Shown piece by piece: positions 33,707 to 42,977 of a stretch of 64,000 nucleotides of DNA. How positions within the stretch are numbered: the first letter of the stretch is position 1; each line of letters begins with the position of its first letter. The DNA is from Stanieria sp964562685. GTDB taxonomy: Bacteria > Cyanobacteriota > Cyanobacteriia > Cyanobacteriales > Xenococcaceae. The notes beneath the pieces are model-generated. The model was not told the DNA's origin, made no database searches, and saw only the letters and a list, made by a program, of their open reading frames with translations. The DNA lies in the NCBI GenBank assembly GCA_964562685.1, contig CAZLUP010000002.1, positions 112,139 through 176,138 of the forward strand. The letters run 5' to 3'. The position numbers and the translations under genes were made by a program.

Positions 33707-35338
33707 ATGACTACTACTGCCCTTCCCCAGACAACTAAACGCAGGCTGAAAAAAATTCCTCAAATTCCCAGTGTTTGGGAAGGCGACCGCCGACCGTTGG
33801 GCAACATGGCATCTCATTTAGAGTCGGATCTGGATGTCGAGGGAGAGTGCATCATGTGGGTTGACGGCTCAGAAGGCTGTGTCAGAGCGATGGATGTCGT
33901 TCCTGCTCACATGGGGATAGAAGCAGTAGTACGCACCTTACTGAGGGCGATTGAATCTCCTCATCATCCTGCCCAACCTGCACGCCCTCAAAAAATTATT
34001 GTACGCGATCGCGAAATTCAGTTTTTTTTACGAGGTGCGTTACAGAATTTAGATATTGCGATCGAATATGTTCCAGATCTACCTTTGATCGATCAACTAT
34101 TCCGAGGATTTGAAGAGATGAGTAGTCGTGACTCAACCTCTTTAGCTCCTTATTATGAAAATTTACTCAAAGATATTGCTCAACAAGTTTGGGATCAGCA
34201 ACCTTGGGAATTACTGGCTGACCGTGATATTTTGATTTTAGAATTTTCAAACTGGGAGATTGAACCCATTTATGTCTGTGTTATGGGCATGATGGCAGCA
34301 GAATATGGTGTCTTGTTATATCGTTCTCTCGACTCCCTCAAACAATTTCGAGCCAGTGCGTTAAGAAATAAATCTGTTGAAGAATTAGAACAAGCATTTT
34401 TGACTCAAGATTGTTGGTTTTTAAACTATGAAGATTTGGAAGACGAGGATGAAGAAGAAGATGAAGATTGGGAAGAGGGAGAAATTGGCGAAATAGTTCC
34501 TTTTTTTGGTAGTTTACATCCTTACGAAGGAATGCGTTCTTTTCTGGACGAAGATGAAGTTAAAATCGTTTATACCGCTCTTACTGCCATGCTCAAGTTT
34601 TGTCAAACTTATGAAGACGAATTAGCTGAAGAAACTATTGAGAAGCTGACGAAAACTTATCGAATTTCTTTGCCTAAAGAAGATCATAAAGCTGAAAAAG
34701 TAAGTGTTAAAGTTTCAACTTTGCCCGAATTAACTGAAGAACTATTAACTTTAAACGAAAATATTAATTTAGTAGAAGAGGAAGAAACAGATCTTCCCAT
34801 TCAAGAAGATTTAATTCCTGATGGTTCATTAGTTACTTTGGGTCATGTTTCGCTAGATATTTTGGAACAACTCAAAGAACAGAATATTACTTATTATCAA
34901 TCTTTAAATATTCCTCCTCAAAAAGAAGGTTTGCCTGCGATTTTAATTCAAACTTCTCGCCCCAAAGCTAAAACTATTATTGAAAAAATTCAGAAAGATG
35001 GTGGTTTAAAAGCAATTTGTTTTAATCCTGGGAACGATCCTTTTACTGGCGATAATTATGATTTGGGAATGTTGCAAACTGCGAATAACAATTTATATAT
35101 TTTTGCTGAATATTCCCAAGATATTTCTCAACACGTTCAGGCAATTAAACGCTGGTATCAACGTTGTCAAAAAGCTAAAGGATATTGTAGTTTGATTATT
35201 GCAATGGGAGTAACAGGAACATCTAAAGGCAATCCTCAACCAAAAGATATGCTAGCTATTTTTGAAGCTAAAGCGGTTAAAGGTGAAGATTTAGGTATGG
35301 GGGTTTTGCAACTTATGCCTCATTTTGATCTTGAATAG
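33707..35338 (+). CDS. Uncharacterised cyanobacterial protein with acidic linker (DUF6930-like)
   Basis: A 543-residue soluble protein with a basic N-terminus and a first domain (about 35-240) containing ECIMWVDGSEGCVRAMDVVPAHMG and KIIVRDREIQFFLRGAL. A run of acidic residues follows (about 245-262, EDEDEEEDEDWEEGE). The C-terminal domain (about 365-543) has LGHVSLDILEQL and LPAILIQTSRPKA. I recall the family as cyanobacterial DUF6930 but cannot confirm it. It lies 22 bases after cimA and may be co-transcribed. Function unknown. Confidence 0.8.
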   Translation: MTTTALPQTTKRRLKKIPQIPSVWEGDRRPLGNMASHLESDLDVEGECIMWVDGSEGCVRAMDVVPAHMGIEAVVRTLLRAIESPHHPAQPARPQKIIVRDREIQFFLRGALQNLDIAIEYVPDLPLIDQLFRGFEEMSSRDSTSLAPYYENLLKDIAQQVWDQQPWELLADRDILILEFSNWEIEPIYVCVMGMMAAEYGVLLYRSLDSLKQFRASALRNKSVEELEQAFLTQDCWFLNYEDLEDEDEEEDEDWEEGEIGEIVPFFGSLHPYEGMRSFLDEDEVKIVYTALTAMLKFCQTYEDELAEETIEKLTKTYRISLPKEDHKAEKVSVKVSTLPELTEELLTLNENINLVEEEETDLPIQEDLIPDGSLVTLGHVSLDILEQLKEQNITYYQSLNIPPQKEGLPAILIQTSRPKAKTIIEKIQKDGGLKAICFNPGNDPFTGDNYDLGMLQTANNNLYIFAEYSQDISQHVQAIKRWYQRCQKAKGYCSLIIAMGVTGTSKGNPQPKDMLAIFEAKAVKGEDLGMGVLQLMPHFDLE

Positions 35339-35366
35339 TTGTTACGTACTTCAACAAAAAGACTAG

Positions 35367-35480
35367 TTAATAAGATAAAAAGCCAGCTAATAAGAGGGGT
35401 AATAATAATGCGACTGTAACAACAAATAATGCAGTTACTGGATCAACATCAATTGTGTTTTTTGGACGAGGTTTTTCCAT
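35367..35480 (-). CDS. Candidate 37-residue single-span membrane protein
   Basis: The frame reads MEKPRPKNTIDVDPVT then ALFVVTVALLLPLLLAGFLSY: a charged N-terminus followed by one clear membrane helix. This design is typical of small photosystem, cytochrome or NDH-associated proteins. It is convergent with the gene ending at 35338. No Shine-Dalgarno is obvious. I do not recognise the family, but the amphipathic layout is unlikely to arise by chance from noncoding AT-rich DNA. Confidence 0.55.
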   Translation of the reverse strand: MEKPRPKNTIDVDPVTALFVVTVALLLPLLLAGFLSY

Positions 35481-36240
35481 GGGATTGTTTTGATTTTGAT
35501 TTTGTAGTATGGTAATATTTTACGCCTCGCCACAATGAAAAATAATTAAAAAATACAAACATAACCGCCTCGAACTTCAAATTGCTCAAGACAGCTATTA
35601 TTTTGATTGAAATTAGATTTGAAACAATAACTTGACATTTATCATCTAAGACCGCTCTGACCGAGGGTTGCGCCTCGCCTCGATGACAACAAAGTAGAGG
35701 AAGCGACAAAAACTCTACACTGTCTTTGTTATTGTTGTATGGGTACTGTCCAGACATCTGACGGTCGCTCTTCTTCAATGTCTGACAATGGGACACTGCG
35801 GTATAACTCCCATCCAGTAACGTTTTATTTTGTTTGTCTTAATATCTATAAGTTATCAAAAGTTATCGGGAAGATAGTCATTCTTGAGACTGAATTTATC
35901 TCTATCAATAGCAATAATCCTATTATACCAAATCCTGTTGTCATACCCTACTTATATCTAAAACTGAAAAGGCTCTCCCCGTCTCCATTTCCCCGTGTCC
36001 CTACATCAGTCTTAAAAGTTGGTTTTGAGAATCGGATTTAGTATTATTCCTAGCTATCTATCTTGAGTTCAACTATTCGTATTTGAGAACACAAAATTAG
36101 TGACACAGAAAAGCCAAACGCGATCGCTTTTAAGGTAAAGCTTCTAACTTTTTTGTACCATCCAGAGAAATATATAATACTTGATTAATCATATCTCTAC
36201 CAGCCTTAAACTCTTGCTGAATCACTTAATTCGGAAATAT
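35481..36240. other. Intergenic region, no supported gene
   Basis: The reading frames on both strands here have compositions unlike proteins of this genome. Short stretches such as CCCCGTCTCCATTTCCCCGT (35978-35997) look like low-complexity cyanobacterial intergenic repeats. The right part, near the TnpB 3' end, may belong to the transposable element or its guide RNA. Confidence 0.5.
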
Positions 36241-36276
36241 TTATCTGAGTGTGAGGTGAACTACCAGTCACTCACC

Positions 36277-37521
36277 CTATCGGGTAGAGTGCTGGCTTCC
36301 AAATTCATCGGCAACAGCAACAACAGTTGACTTACGCCCTCTGCGCTGTCTTAAATTGCCTCCATTGGCAGTGTCTCGCGTCCCACAAGACAATATTCTT
36401 ATGCCTTCATCTCTACAGTTCTTAGCTGCGTTGATATCGCGGTCAATGCCTTTAGCTCCACAGCTAGGGCAATCCCAAGTACGAATATCAAGAGGCAAAC
36501 TATCAACTACATTCAGGCAATGATTACAAGTTTTGCTTGAAGGAAAGAATCTATCTATTTGAAGAAATACTTTTCCTTCTTTTTTACACTTGTACTCAAG
36601 AAAATTTAGGAACATTCCCCAACCGCAGTCAGTTATAGCTTTCGCTAGTTTGTGGTTGCGAACAAGTCCTTTGATGTTTAAATTCTCGCAAACGATAACT
36701 TGGCTTTTGTCTACCAATTTACGAGACAGTTTATGAAGAAAATCTTGACGCGCATTACTTATTTTTTCGTGCGCTCTAGCCACCAATCTTCGAGCTTTAT
36801 TTCTAGAGCTAGACCCTTTTTGTTTTTTAGATAATTTTTGCTGTTTACGTTTTAAATTACGTTCATGTTTTTTGAAATAACGTGGATTATCATATTTACT
36901 TCCGTCACTGGTAATGCAGTAGCTAGAGATTCCTAGATCGATGCCTAGCACTTTTCCATTGCTATTTGATTCAATTTCGGAGTTTACTTTGCGCCGTTCG
37001 ACGGCGCGTAACTCCTCCTCAGGCAATCCATCATCAAATAACAGAGACGCATAATACTTTCCCGTTTTGGTTTTGCTGATAGTTACAGTTTTAAGCTCAC
37101 CATCAAATAATCTGTGTAAGTTAGCTTTTACTTCTCCAATTTTAGGGAAATAAAGACCAGTATTTTTTATTTTGACATTTTGTGGATACTGCAAGGATTG
37201 CTTGCCATACTTGCTTTTGAAACGAGGATAACCACCACGTTTTTCAAAGAAGTTTTTAAATGCAATTCCAAGATTAATCACTGAAGACTGAAGACATTGA
37301 GAATAAGTTTCTTTTAACCATTCTGTTTCTTCTTTTTTCTTTAGTAGGGGTATGCACTTTTTCATAGCAATAGCAGATATTCCTTTTCCAGTTTCTTTGT
37401 ATGTTCGGTTATTCTCTGCCAAGCAGTGATTCCAAATAAATCTACAACTCCCAAAAGCTTTTGCCAATGAGAGTTTTTGGTCTGGAGTTGGATATAATCT
37501 GACTTTTACTACATTTCTCAT
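36277..37521 (-). CDS. tnpB: TnpB, IS605-family RNA-guided nuclease
   Basis: TnpB proteins are RuvC-type nucleases guided by an RNA from the element's right end, and are ancestors of Cas12. The 414-residue product is full length. RuvC-I Asp is in GKVLGIDLGISSYC, RuvC-II Glu in VIVCENLNIKGL, the zinc finger in CNHC...CPSC, and RuvC-III Asp in GIDRDINAAKN, so it appears active. The N-terminal recognition part starts RNVVKVRLYPTPDQK. The ATG at 37521 is preferred over the TTG before it. It is not accompanied by TnpA, so mobility would need a transposase in trans. Confidence 0.95.
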   Translation of the reverse strand: MRNVVKVRLYPTPDQKLSLAKAFGSCRFIWNHCLAENNRTYKETGKGISAIAMKKCIPLLKKKEETEWLKETYSQCLQSSVINLGIAFKNFFEKRGGYPRFKSKYGKQSLQYPQNVKIKNTGLYFPKIGEVKANLHRLFDGELKTVTISKTKTGKYYASLLFDDGLPEEELRAVERRKVNSEIESNSNGKVLGIDLGISSYCITSDGSKYDNPRYFKKHERNLKRKQQKLSKKQKGSSSRNKARRLVARAHEKISNARQDFLHKLSRKLVDKSQVIVCENLNIKGLVRNHKLAKAITDCGWGMFLNFLEYKCKKEGKVFLQIDRFFPSSKTCNHCLNVVDSLPLDIRTWDCPSCGAKGIDRDINAAKNCRDEGIRILSCGTRDTANGGNLRQRRGRKSTVVAVADEFGSQHSTR

Positions 37522-37523
37522 CA

Positions 37524-37564
37524 AAGTTATTTTAACATATATTGTTTTGTTGTTAAAATAACTT
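37524..37564. repeat. Inverted repeat upstream of tnpB
   Basis: AAGTTATTTTAAC (37524-37536) and GTTAAAATAACTT (37552-37564) form a perfect 13-bp inverted repeat around 15 bases. The right arm is immediately before the tnpB start codon on the minus strand. It could be the left-end hairpin of the element or an operator. Confidence 0.75.
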
Positions 37565-37648
37565 ATGTAGCGTTAAACCTTGACTGCCATTCATCCAGAC
37601 ACCGAAGCAAGCTTACGGTGCTGGGCTTCTGCCAGATATAGCTAAAGT

Positions 37649-39178
37649 TTATTGCATTCTGTCAATAGTTCGATATTGAATTGCTTCAGCTACATGGTGA
37701 CTTTTGATCTGCTCATCTCCCTCTAAATCAGCAATAGTCCGAGAGACTTTTAAAACGCGATCCATTGCTCTAGCAGACAAACCAAGCTTCCGAATAGCTC
37801 CTTCTAGTAAATTAGAACTCGCTTGATCCAATTGACAAAACTGTCGCAAATGATGAGATTGCATATGAGCGTTACAACTAATTTGTGTTTCAGCTTGAAA
37901 ACGAGTACTAGCGCGATCGCGTGCAGCGATAACTCTTGCTCTAACGCTTTGAGAATCTTCTCCTGTGCTTACTTTAGTCATTTCTTCGGCTTTGAGACGA
38001 CTAACTACCACTTGTAAATCAATCCGATCCATTAAAGGTCCTGATAATTTTGCCCAATATTGTTCTCTCTGCCTTGGCGAACAGGTACAAGGTTGAATTG
38101 AATCGCCAAAATAACCACAGGGACAAGGATTAGTACTAGCAACTAAAGTAAATTGAGCAGGAAAAACCACAGATTGACGAGTTCTAGAAATGCTAACGTA
38201 GCCGTCTTCGAGAGGTTGACGGAGAAATTCTAAGACATTGCGCTTAAATTCCGTTAATTCGTCCAAAAAAAGCACTCCTTGATGAGCTAAAGAAATTTCT
38301 CCTGGACGGGGAAAACTACCACCACCAACTAAAGAAGGACCCGATGCCGAATGATGAGGACTACGAAAAGGTCGTTCTGTAATAAGAGAACCCTTATCTT
38401 TTAACAATCCTGCTACTGAATGAATTTGAGATACTTCTAAAGCTTCACTAAAGCTTAAAGGAGGTAGAATACCTGGTAACCGTTTTGCCAGCATGGTTTT
38501 ACCACTGCCTGGAGGACCAGCGAATACTAAATTATGTCCTCCTGCTGCTGCAATTTCTAAAGCACGACGAGCATGAACTTGTCCTTTAACATCTTTTAGA
38601 TCGGGATAATATCGATCTGAATACTTGAATTGAGTTTTAGCATCTACTTCTACAGGTTGGTATTTTTCTGGATGGTTGAGAAAATTAACTACCGCTTGCA
38701 AGTTGGAAAAACTATAAACTGCTAAATCTTTAACTACTGCTGCTTCTTGGGTATTATCTTGGGGAACTACTAAACCAGTAATACCCAACTCCTTTGCTAC
38801 TGCTGCAATAGGTAAAACTCCTGCCACACTTCTGAGAGTTCCATCGAGACTAACTTCACCTAAAAATAAGTAATCTCCTAATAACTGTGGATCTACTTGT
38901 TCGGATGCAGCTAAAATCCCTACACTAATCGGTAGATCGAAACTGGGACCTTCTTTTCTTAAATCAGCAGGAGTCAAATTAATAATAATATTCCGCAACG
39001 GAAAGGCAAAACCTGAATTTTTTAAGGCAGCTTTAACTCTTTCTCGCGATTCTTGGACTGCGGTATCGGGTAAACCAACAACTACGGTTTTAGGTAATCC
39101 GCCAGCAACATCTACTTCCACCCCAACTTTGATCGCATTAATGCCAATAATTGCTGCACTCCAAACCCTAGCAAGCAT
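37649..39178 (-). CDS. comM: ComM/YifB family AAA+ ATPase (Mg-chelatase-like)
   Basis: ComM is a hexameric helicase that promotes branch migration during natural transformation. The 509-residue product begins MLARVWSAAIIGINAIKVGVEVD (Lon-like S5 domain) and contains Walker A GPPGSGKT, LFLDELTEF (Walker B), ASTNPCPCGYFGD with the cysteine-rich insert, and LMDRIDLQV. The C-terminal Mg-chelatase helical domain is present. The length is normal. Its upstream side borders the broken gene at 39260-39817 on the same strand. Confidence 0.94.
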   Translation of the reverse strand: MLARVWSAAIIGINAIKVGVEVDVAGGLPKTVVVGLPDTAVQESRERVKAALKNSGFAFPLRNIIINLTPADLRKEGPSFDLPISVGILAASEQVDPQLLGDYLFLGEVSLDGTLRSVAGVLPIAAVAKELGITGLVVPQDNTQEAAVVKDLAVYSFSNLQAVVNFLNHPEKYQPVEVDAKTQFKYSDRYYPDLKDVKGQVHARRALEIAAAGGHNLVFAGPPGSGKTMLAKRLPGILPPLSFSEALEVSQIHSVAGLLKDKGSLITERPFRSPHHSASGPSLVGGGSFPRPGEISLAHQGVLFLDELTEFKRNVLEFLRQPLEDGYVSISRTRQSVVFPAQFTLVASTNPCPCGYFGDSIQPCTCSPRQREQYWAKLSGPLMDRIDLQVVVSRLKAEEMTKVSTGEDSQSVRARVIAARDRASTRFQAETQISCNAHMQSHHLRQFCQLDQASSNLLEGAIRKLGLSARAMDRVLKVSRTIADLEGDEQIKSHHVAEAIQYRTIDRMQ

Positions 39179-39259
39179 GAATCATGAAGATAATGACTAA
39201 TTTTTGTCAGTATAGGCTTTCAGACTGGAATTACCTAACCGAGAATTTACTAATATTTT

Positions 39260-39817
39260 CTATTTGACGATATATTTGACATTTTGAATAATCAACCAAT
39301 TAATAGTTCGATGATCTATCTGACGAGTTCGGTTTTGATTGCTAGAAACTTCAAGGTCGATCACAGTACTTCTACCTACTTTAGCTTCTACATTCAGTAA
39401 ATAACCAATTAAAGTTCTTTCTTCACCCTGTAATAAGCTCTTACTAATTTTTTTGAAAATGTTAGTAATTTCTGTTTTCTCAAAAGTTGAATTTTTTTCT
39501 AAATTAATGGCATTTAATAGTTTTTCTTGGACATTCTTTTGCTTGACTTGTTTGTGAAAATTTACAGTAAAAATATTATTTCCTGCTTATTCTAGTTTTT
39601 CACAAATCTCGGTACGAGTTACTTGTTTTTCTGCTTTATATTGGTTAGCAGAATACATTCCTTCTGCAACAATATCTTTATCAACTTCAGATTCAAAACC
39701 TCGTTCATTAATAACAGTTACAGTTTTTTTATCTATATTCGTTATTTTGTAATACTGAATGTCAGAAAGATATTCTCCAACTTTCAATTGTTCTGGGTTT
39801 ATTTTTAGCTCGGACAT
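39260..39817 (-). pseudogene. Unrecognised 185-codon gene broken by one in-frame TAA
   Basis: The ATG at 39817 opens a frame of 76 codons ending EICEKLE, then TAA at 39587-39589. Exactly in frame after the stop come a further 109 open codons (AGNNIFTVNFHKQ... to NWLIIQNVKYIVK) ending in TAG at 39260-39262. The second part has normal amino-acid composition and no other stop, so the two parts were one protein. A CAA to TAA change would explain the stop. The N-terminal part is rich in beta strands (YLSDIQYYKITNIDKKTVTV). I do not recognise the family. It is divergent from the wHTH-ATPase-nuclease operon. Confidence 0.75.
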
Positions 39818-40049
39818 AGTCGTTTAAACAAGAAAGATTTATTGTAAATTGTTACCAATCTAACCTAGAGTTTTGATGATGACTATACATATCGGTCGAT
39901 CGCTCTATTATTAACAAAACATATAATATTTTAAAATTAGACATTAAAAAGCTTTGTAGTTTTAAAACATAAAAAATCCGTAGTTTTGACAATGCGATAG
40001 CTCAATCTAGCTGAATAAGCTGGAAGAAAACAAAAATAAACTACGACGC

Positions 40050-40910
40050 ATGGAAATAAAAGAATTAAAGTTTCTCCTCAAGCTTGTCGGTAGAGAAAAT
40101 TACGAAGGAAAAATTAGCGATCTCAAGCCAAATAGTCAAACAAAAATTTCTGAAACGGAAAGTATTTGTCGTAAATTGCGCGATCGCGAATTAGTTGCCT
40201 GTAACGAGGAAATTAATAAAATTAAGATTCACTCTGCTGGCAAAGTTTTACTCAAACTAGATACAAATAACTTGCCTGTTAGTGCTGATGAACTAAAGAT
40301 TCTCAAAGCTTGTGCTACCGAAGCGATAACTCCGAGTAAAACCAATGTTACTCCTGCTCAAAAACGACAAGAATTAATAGCCAGTTTAATCGAACGAGGT
40401 TTAATTACTGCTGCCTCTAAAAAAATCGAACGAGTCTGGATAACGCCGAAAGGAAAAGAAATGTTGGCGGAAGAATATTTTCCCAAAGGCACTAGTTCAG
40501 TTTTAAGCCTCGATTTGCTCAAGAATTATCTGTGCTTTTTACGGAAATATCTCAGATCGACTGAAATTACAACAAATGGACAGGCTAACAACGGCAACCA
40601 GCCTCAAATTACTGCAAACGAACAAGCTAGCAACGCTCATAAGCCTTCTGATGAAGAGATTTTACAAACAATTATCGATCTAGACCACGAATTAGGTACA
40701 GGCAATTATTTACCAATTTTCCATCTCCGCGATAAATTACAACCGTCTTTGTCTAGAACTGAATTAGATGAAGCACTCTATCGCCTGCAAAGACAAGACA
40801 AGTTGGAATTGAGTTCTCTTGTAGAAGCAGTTCGTTACACCAAAGAACAAATACAGGCAGGTATTCCCCAAGATGTTGGTGGTTATTTGTTTTTCCTCAT
40901 AGTTAATTAA
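40050..40910 (+). CDS. Winged-helix-like protein, first gene of the nuclease/translocase operon
   Basis: A 286-residue soluble protein made of helical segments that look like two or three winged helices: residues 1-80 (MEIKELKFLLKLVG...ETESICRKLRDRELV), 85-150 (ELIASLIERGLITAASKKIERVWITPKGKEML) and 210-275 (LPIFHLRDKLQPSLSRTELDEALYRLQRQDKLEL). The C-terminus ends GIPQDVGGYLFFLIVN. A Gln/Asn-rich linker at about 175-205 separates the halves. It could be a DNA-binding or regulatory subunit. The ATPase gene follows after 51 bases. I do not recognise the family. Confidence 0.8.
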   Translation: MEIKELKFLLKLVGRENYEGKISDLKPNSQTKISETESICRKLRDRELVACNEEINKIKIHSAGKVLLKLDTNNLPVSADELKILKACATEAITPSKTNVTPAQKRQELIASLIERGLITAASKKIERVWITPKGKEMLAEEYFPKGTSSVLSLDLLKNYLCFLRKYLRSTEITTNGQANNGNQPQITANEQASNAHKPSDEEILQTIIDLDHELGTGNYLPIFHLRDKLQPSLSRTELDEALYRLQRQDKLELSSLVEAVRYTKEQIQAGIPQDVGGYLFFLIVN

Positions 40911-40961
40911 TTTATTAATCTCATCGCAGCAGTTTTAGATACAGATAACAGAGGTAGTAGT

Positions 40962-42977
40962 GTGGCAACATTAGAGCAAATCATTCAAAAAGAAATCAAT
41001 CCCTTCGATTCAGTAACTTTTAGAACGGGTAATTTTTGGACAGAGGACAAACAACCCTCAAGCGCAACCGTCGAATCTATTCATCAAGAAGCAGTTACAC
41101 AGATACAAGATGTTCTCCAAAACGTTATTAAAGATAGTCGTACTCGTACCGTCTTGCTTACAGGTGATTCTGGTTGCGGTAAAAGCTATTTATTGAGTCG
41201 CCTCAAAAAAACACTTAACGAACGCGCTTTTTTTGCCTATATCGATCCTAGTCCTAATAATGACCACATTTGGCGACATACTCTCCGTTACACCGTTGAT
41301 AGCTTAATGCACATTCCCGAAGGAGAAAAAGAATCTCAGTTACTTCTTTGGTTAAAAGGTTTATCAGCTTATTGTGGTGGTGGTATCAAAAAGAAAATTC
41401 TCGGCGCGAAAACTCACTTTATTCACGAACTGGCAAGTATTTATCCCGCAGGAATTTACCAAGCTAGAGATTTTTTTGCTGTTTTATACGGGCTTACTAA
41501 TCCCGATTTGTACTTTTCTGCCTGTGACTGGTTGCGAGGCAATAGTATTAGCGAAGATGATTTGAAACTTTTAGGAGTCAATAGTATTATTGACAGTGAA
41601 GAAGCAGCGAGAGGAATTCTTGGTAATTTTGGTCGAATTGCTGCTGATAATAAACCAATTGTACTGTGCTTCGATCAGGTAGAAGCTGCCAGATTTCCGG
41701 ATGGTTCGGTCGATCTCAGTTCGGTTTTTAATGTTAATACAACTTTTCATAACAATAACTTAAAAAACTTTTTAGTAATTATTAGTATTGTTTTAGAGAA
41801 ATGGAGGAGTGATCGAACATCAATTATTCGTTCAGATCTGGCTCGAATCGATCGCGAAATTATCTTAAAACAGATTAATTTGGAGCAAGTAGAAGCTCTT
41901 TGGTCCAACCGTCTCTATCCACTTCATTGTCAAGCAAATTCCAAACCAAAATCACCAATTGAACCTTTAAAAAAAGAAGATTTAGAACGTAAATATCCTG
42001 GTGGAAAAGCAAATCTTCGGGATTCTCTTAACTTTGGTGGTAAGCTTTTTCAGTTATTTAAACCAGATCCAAACAGAACACCAGACCCATTTTCTGCTTT
42101 TCAAATACTTTGGCTGCATGAATTAAATAAAACCAAAGATAAAATTTCTAGCATTCATCAATTATCATCTCCAGAATTAATTGAGATGCTTATATCATCA
42201 ATGAATGTTTTAGGAATTAAATCTATAAAATCTAAATTTTTGGATGGAAAGTATTCTAGTTATTCTTTTAGTTACCAATCGAATACATCTAAAAACATTG
42301 GTATTTTGTGGAATGAAGACTCTAACATGAAAAGTTTTTGTTTTGCTATGAAAGCTTGTGAAAAATCAATTAAGTTGAATCCAAGTATTACTTTGAAATT
42401 AATTCGAGCCGAACCTTTAGGAAAACCAACTACTCAAGGATATAAACTATATCAAAAATTGTTTAATAATTCATCTGACTGCCACATTACACCTGATTTA
42501 AAGTCTGTTCATTATTTAAAAACCTATCAAAAGCTTTTTAATGATGCTAATTCTGGCGATTTAGTTTTAAATTTTGAACCCTTAAGCTTAACCCAATTAG
42601 AAAATTTAGTTCGCGAAACTAAAGTTTTACATCAATGTCGTCTGCTACAGAATTTAGAAATTGTTCTCCCAGATTCCGACACAGATACTTCTGAGGAACA
42701 GCCTTCTTCTGATAAAGAAAAGAAAAATAAAAAATTGCATGGAGAAGTGAAAGAATTTCTTTTTAATCTAGTAAAACATCATCATTTATTAGGACAAGAA
42801 ATATTAATTAAACAAACGAAAAGTCAATTTGCTGAGATAGCAGAAATAGAAATAGACAACCTTATTCAAGAGTTATGTGAAGAAAAGAAAATATCTTTTG
42901 TCAACCCTAAAGCTAAATCTAAAGATCGATTAGTTTGTTTAGTCCCGTCAGTAACAGTCGGAGAAAAAACAAAATGA
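40962..42977 (+). CDS. P-loop (STAND/ORC-like) ATPase
   Basis: A 671-residue protein. Walker A GDSGCGKS at 68-75, Walker B-like PIVLCFDQVEA near 232-242 (Asp-Gln instead of the usual Asp-Glu), and later KNFLVIISIVLEKW, typical of the sensor strand of ORC/STAND ATPases. A region around 285-345 (SDLARIDREIILKQINLEQVEALWSNRL) follows. The C-terminal 60 residues (GEVKEFLFNLVKHHHLLGQE...IDNLIQELCEEKKISF) look like a winged helix. It starts with GTG at 40962 with GAGG just upstream. The stop overlaps the next ATG (ATGA), so coupling with the nuclease gene is very likely. Confidence 0.88.
   Translation: MATLEQIIQKEINPFDSVTFRTGNFWTEDKQPSSATVESIHQEAVTQIQDVLQNVIKDSRTRTVLLTGDSGCGKSYLLSRLKKTLNERAFFAYIDPSPNNDHIWRHTLRYTVDSLMHIPEGEKESQLLLWLKGLSAYCGGGIKKKILGAKTHFIHELASIYPAGIYQARDFFAVLYGLTNPDLYFSACDWLRGNSISEDDLKLLGVNSIIDSEEAARGILGNFGRIAADNKPIVLCFDQVEAARFPDGSVDLSSVFNVNTTFHNNNLKNFLVIISIVLEKWRSDRTSIIRSDLARIDREIILKQINLEQVEALWSNRLYPLHCQANSKPKSPIEPLKKEDLERKYPGGKANLRDSLNFGGKLFQLFKPDPNRTPDPFSAFQILWLHELNKTKDKISSIHQLSSPELIEMLISSMNVLGIKSIKSKFLDGKYSSYSFSYQSNTSKNIGILWNEDSNMKSFCFAMKACEKSIKLNPSITLKLIRAEPLGKPTTQGYKLYQKLFNNSSDCHITPDLKSVHYLKTYQKLFNDANSGDLVLNFEPLSLTQLENLVRETKVLHQCRLLQNLEIVLPDSDTDTSEEQPSSDKEKKNKKLHGEVKEFLFNLVKHHHLLGQEILIKQTKSQFAEIAEIEIDNLIQELCEEKKISFVNPKAKSKDRLVCLVPSVTVGEKTK

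Larger units (their letters stand above)
36241..37564 (-). mobile_element. IS200/IS605-type element carrying only tnpB (ends inferred)
   Basis: The tnpB gene has a subterminal hairpin just past its 3' end (CACTC/GAGTG with inner CCC/GGG, 36269-36291) and an inverted repeat just before its start (37524-37564). No tnpA is present. The exact left and right ends cannot be fixed from the sequence alone. The element sits between a signalling-free intergenic stretch and comM. Confidence 0.55.

Noticed and set aside
35449..36041. Two overlapping frames on opposite strands (115 and 100 codons)
   Set aside because: Neither has protein-like composition or a ribosome binding site; the region looks noncoding.
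39587..39589. Possible reassignment of TAA to Gln (also at 61288-61290)
   Set aside because: Dozens of other genes in the window end properly with TAA; two cases are better explained by single mutations.
39980..40015. TTGACA at 39986 and repeated GTAGTTTT as promoter/operator of the island operon
   Set aside because: No acceptable -10 at the right distance and the repeat is short; support is too weak to list.
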